Assembly (NCBI GenBank): GCA_905480605.1
Contig: CAJQRD010000040.1
Location: 1-64,000 of the forward strand
Origin: an uncultured Saprospiraceae bacterium
GTDB lineage: Bacteria > Bacteroidota > Bacteroidia > Chitinophagales > Saprospiraceae
Length of the DNA: 64,000 bases
Direction: 5' to 3'
Under the pieces are notes generated by a model, which saw nothing but the letters and a program-made list of their open reading frames with translations, was not told the origin of the DNA and searched no databases. Both the position numbers and the translations under genes were made by a program. Shown one piece after another: positions 61,979 to 64,000 of the stretch. Every line of letters starts with the position of its first letter. The first letter of the stretch is position 1.

Positions 61979-62665
61979 ATGATTTTATTTTTCGTTTCCG
62001 ACATTTCAACCTCAAAATGTACTCTTGAAGAAGACGAATTTCAGCATTGCTGCAAGGTTCTTCGAAACAAGGTTGATGACACTGTTTTTATCACTGATGG
62101 ACAGGGCGTTTTTGCCCAAGCGCGTATAGTAAAAGTGAACAAAAGAAATGCAGATTTAGAGGTTCTTTCAAAAGAAACCAAAACAGCTTCTTCATTTATA
62201 AAAGTATTGTGTGTTGCACCTCCTAAGAACAGAAGTAGATGGGAGTGGTTGCTTGAAAAATCAGTAGAGATAGGCGTTGATGTAATCATACCCATGACAA
62301 CAGGGAATTCCGAGCGTGTAAAATTGAACATTGAACGCAGTCAAAAAATAATGCGATCCGCAGCTCTGCAGTCCAAAAGAATCATCCATCCGAGCATATC
62401 TGAGATAACAAGTTTTGATAAAATAATTTCAAATTCGGAATACTCAAATTACCTCAAATTAATTGCTCATTTTAAGGAAGAAAATGAACATATTATACAA
62501 GTTTCCAAGGAAGGTAAAAACAAAATAATTTTAGTGGGCCCTGAAGGAGACTTTAGACCTGAAGAAATTGAAAAAGCATTGACAGAAAACTTCAAACTTG
62601 TCAATATTTCTCAGAATAGATTGCGAACAGAAACTGCCGCTTTGGTATGTGTAAATTTTTTATAA
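61979..62665 (+). CDS. rsmE: 16S rRNA (uracil-1498-N3)-methyltransferase
   Basis: 228 residues. N-terminal PUA-like domain (EDEFQHCCKVLRNKVDDTVF, DGQGVFAQARI) and C-terminal SPOUT knot (KNRSRWEWLLEKSVEIGVD, SERVKLNIERSQKIMRSAAL, ILVGPEGDFRPEEI, LRTETAALV). Methylates U1498 in 16S rRNA. Divergent from rseP across about 215 bases. Confidence 0.95.
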   Translation: MILFFVSDISTSKCTLEEDEFQHCCKVLRNKVDDTVFITDGQGVFAQARIVKVNKRNADLEVLSKETKTASSFIKVLCVAPPKNRSRWEWLLEKSVEIGVDVIIPMTTGNSERVKLNIERSQKIMRSAALQSKRIIHPSISEITSFDKIISNSEYSNYLKLIAHFKEENEHIIQVSKEGKNKIILVGPEGDFRPEEIEKALTENFKLVNISQNRLRTETAALVCVNFL

Positions 62666-62749
62666 AAAAAATTCTGAAGTCTTCTAAAAAAGATAAAAAT
62701 CAACTTTTTTCATGAGAAATAGAATTGATTTTTTCTAATTAAAAAAAAA

Positions 62750-63100
62750 TTAAGACCGCGGATTTTTATACATATCATCATTATCTTCATCAGGTCTTTG
62801 GATCAAACATTTAAAATCCTTTTCAATTAAAAGATTAAGACCTTCTATAGTTGTTTCTGATATACTTACTTCTTCATCTTTCTTCCAATTTAATACCAAT
62901 GCTTGATCAACTATAACTTCAATAGTATTATCTATGAAAGTAGCGTTTGTAGTATGATTTTTTTCAGTTCTAATCTTATAAATCAATATCCTATCAATGA
63001 TACGACATTCATCACTTACTTTCCCTTGCTCTATTAGTTGATTAACCTCAACTTTAGTCAGCCTCAACCGAATAGAACTTCCTTTAATCCTTATTTTCAT
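62750..63100 (-). CDS. Conserved Bacteroidota small protein of unknown function
   Basis: 116 residues, starting MKIRIKGSSIRLRLTKVEVN. The opening (MKIRIKG-SIR-RLTK-EV) is one I recall from a widespread Bacteroidota family numbered as a DUF; I am not sure of the number. Predicted mostly beta with an acidic tail (DEDNDDMYKN). No signal peptide, membrane helix or catalytic motif. It stands alone between rsmE and the TfoX gene. Confidence 0.7.
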   Translation of the reverse strand: MKIRIKGSSIRLRLTKVEVNQLIEQGKVSDECRIIDRILIYKIRTEKNHTTNATFIDNTIEVIVDQALVLNWKKDEEVSISETTIEGLNLLIEKDFKCLIQRPDEDNDDMYKNPRS

Positions 63101-63353
63101 AACCTCTTTTATATGCTCAGAACGAAGATAACGTATATAATCTTCCTTTCAAGTCTTTTTGAAGTTATTACATGTCATTTAATGGATAAAAAATTCAATA
63201 AATATCCTTTTGAATTTTGAAAACAATGGCATTAACAACATTGTAAATGGTACTGTATATAAATTCCAATTGGAATGAAAAGAAAAGGTGAAAGTTGAGA
63301 TATTTTTGACTCTAAATAGCTCAAACTTTATTTCATTATTCCTAAGCGGATTC

Positions 63354-63734
63354 CTATTTTCCTAAATCAATCTTCTTTTTCCTCTTAGCGCTCATTTTAG
63401 CAATTGGATTAAAGTCCAAGCACAATTGTAACCAATAATACAATTCATCATCAGAATCGAAAGCATCGGGTGTTACAAAGACATATCCTCGCATGGGTCT
63501 GCCCGCAAAATCCATTGGGTGGCATCCTGATTTGCTAATATTGTCATCATGAGCTGTCTCCCCTATTCTTGCCATCAGCAAATCCGTTTCTTTTTTCTTA
63601 TCAAAATGGATTCCACATGCCATTTTATCATTGACCATAAAACACAAACCGCCCATCATCTTTTTAGCGAAGTAGTTTGCTTTTTTCTCATCGAAAAATC
63701 TTGATATGCGCTCTGCTAGGTATTCGTCGTACAT
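63354..63734 (-). CDS. TfoX/Sxy N-terminal-domain protein
   Basis: 126 residues. TfoX N-terminal domain: KKMMGGLCFMVNDKMACGIH, DLLMARIGE, MRGYVFVTPDAF, and the C-terminal WLQLCLDFNPIAKMS. The family takes its name from the competence regulator TfoX, but short stand-alone forms like this are of unknown function and do not imply competence. A copy of the dispersed repeat lies 45 bases upstream of the start. Confidence 0.88.
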   Translation of the reverse strand: MYDEYLAERISRFFDEKKANYFAKKMMGGLCFMVNDKMACGIHFDKKKETDLLMARIGETAHDDNISKSGCHPMDFAGRPMRGYVFVTPDAFDSDDELYYWLQLCLDFNPIAKMSAKRKKKIDLGK

Positions 63735-63778
63735 CTTTTTTATAATTAATGATTAATAGGTAATGATTAATAATTATG

Positions 63779-63961
63779 GTTCACCTTCGTTTCCTTGGCA
63801 AAACTTCTGTGAATAAAATTAAGGATTATGGCATCAGATATTACTATCAATCTCTAATACACTCTATTTATTACATTATTAAGATTGAAGCACTGCTGAC
63901 ATTGAACCATTTACCAACGTATTAAACTTCGGTAAACACGGTTGTTGACATTGAAGCATTG
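63779..63961 (+). repeat. Dispersed intergenic repeat, copy E (longest)
   Basis: Left module GTTCACCTTCGTTTCCTTGG, CAAAACTTCTGTGAATAAAA (63779-63830); a spacer of about 65 bases; right module GACATTGAACCATTTACCAA, CGTATTAAACTTCGGTAAAC, ACGGTTGTTGACATTGAAGC (63899-63959). It is preceded by a TAATGATTAATAGG tract, as copy D is. Confidence 0.8.
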
Positions 63962-64000
63962 TCAATTCAAAACTCTGGATCTACCTGAACCTTAATTGTC

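Noticed and set aside
63354-63734. Natural-competence regulator
   Set aside because: Only the TfoX N-terminal domain is present; no competence genes in the window.
1140-64000. tRNA, rRNA or riboswitch in the gaps
   Set aside because: I scanned the gaps by eye for T-loop and conserved-core patterns and found none; a covariance search was not possible.

Overview
This is an AT-rich chromosomal window, almost certainly from the phylum Bacteroidota and probably a Saprospiria-like lineage (the order is a guess). The evidence is the fused lpxC-fabZ gene, the type IX secretion Plug protein, T9SS C-terminal sorting domains, the M36 peptidase with a PA insert, SprB-type repeats, and promoters of the Bacteroidota form TTG-N19/20-TAnnTTTG upstream of rpsU, rplY, padR and hemC. 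There is no Shine-Dalgarno pattern. I found no tRNA, rRNA, CRISPR array, intact insertion sequence or prophage.

Layout. 1-9.4 kb: left-truncated surface protein with SprB repeats; dipeptidyl peptidase IV with smpB; an ECF sigma factor coupled to a protein that has both an inner-membrane helix and a barrel-like C-terminus; parC. 9.4-17.4 kb: GNAT remnant, patatin, TPR/TolB-like membrane protein with a TonB_C partner, a decayed AraC-GyrI regulator, a TonB-type outer-membrane barrel, rpsU. 17.6-28 kb: housekeeping (cutC, lpxD-lpxC/fabZ-lpxA-ABC ATPase, hemC-degenerate exonuclease-hemD, adk, NlpC/P60, rplY, prs). 28-35 kb: EamA transporter, serine hydrolase, and the most unusual locus: a PadR regulator followed by five tandem paralogous membrane proteins with a HAAS-like N-terminal motif plus one unrelated membrane protein. 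35-47 kb: gamma carbonic anhydrase-TraB-rlmB, M36 metallopeptidase, LEA-like coiled-coil protein, asd, lamin-tail surface protein. 47-56 kb: elaA-like acetyltransferase, mpg, sigma and T9SS remnants, DoxX, Plug, truA, ybbP/ybbA-like ABC transporter divergent from a tesA-like esterase. 56-64 kb: DMT transporter, signal-less substrate-binding protein, rseP-hscB-NUMOD4/H1-like operon, rsmE, small hypothetical protein, TfoX.

Working groups. The lpx cluster makes lipid A precursors; hemC and hemD make uroporphyrinogen III with a catalytically degenerate DEDDh protein between them; sigma plus anti-sigma/barrel is a likely envelope-sensing pair; DPP-IV, M36, LTD and Plug belong to the secreted/T9SS economy. 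The PadR array is the best candidate for an undescribed system: the promoter carries a 30-bp palindrome, genes overlap at stop/start junctions, and two of the five copies are damaged (one at its start, one by a frameshift exactly at an A7 slippery heptamer).

Besides genes, the window holds a dispersed intergenic repeat of up to about 180 bp (four copies, near 4.4, 48.1, 58.6 and 63.8 kb), a hairpin family built on GCTCTGACAGAGC, three short tandem-repeat tracts directly next to gene ends, and at least three decayed genes visible only by reading across frames.
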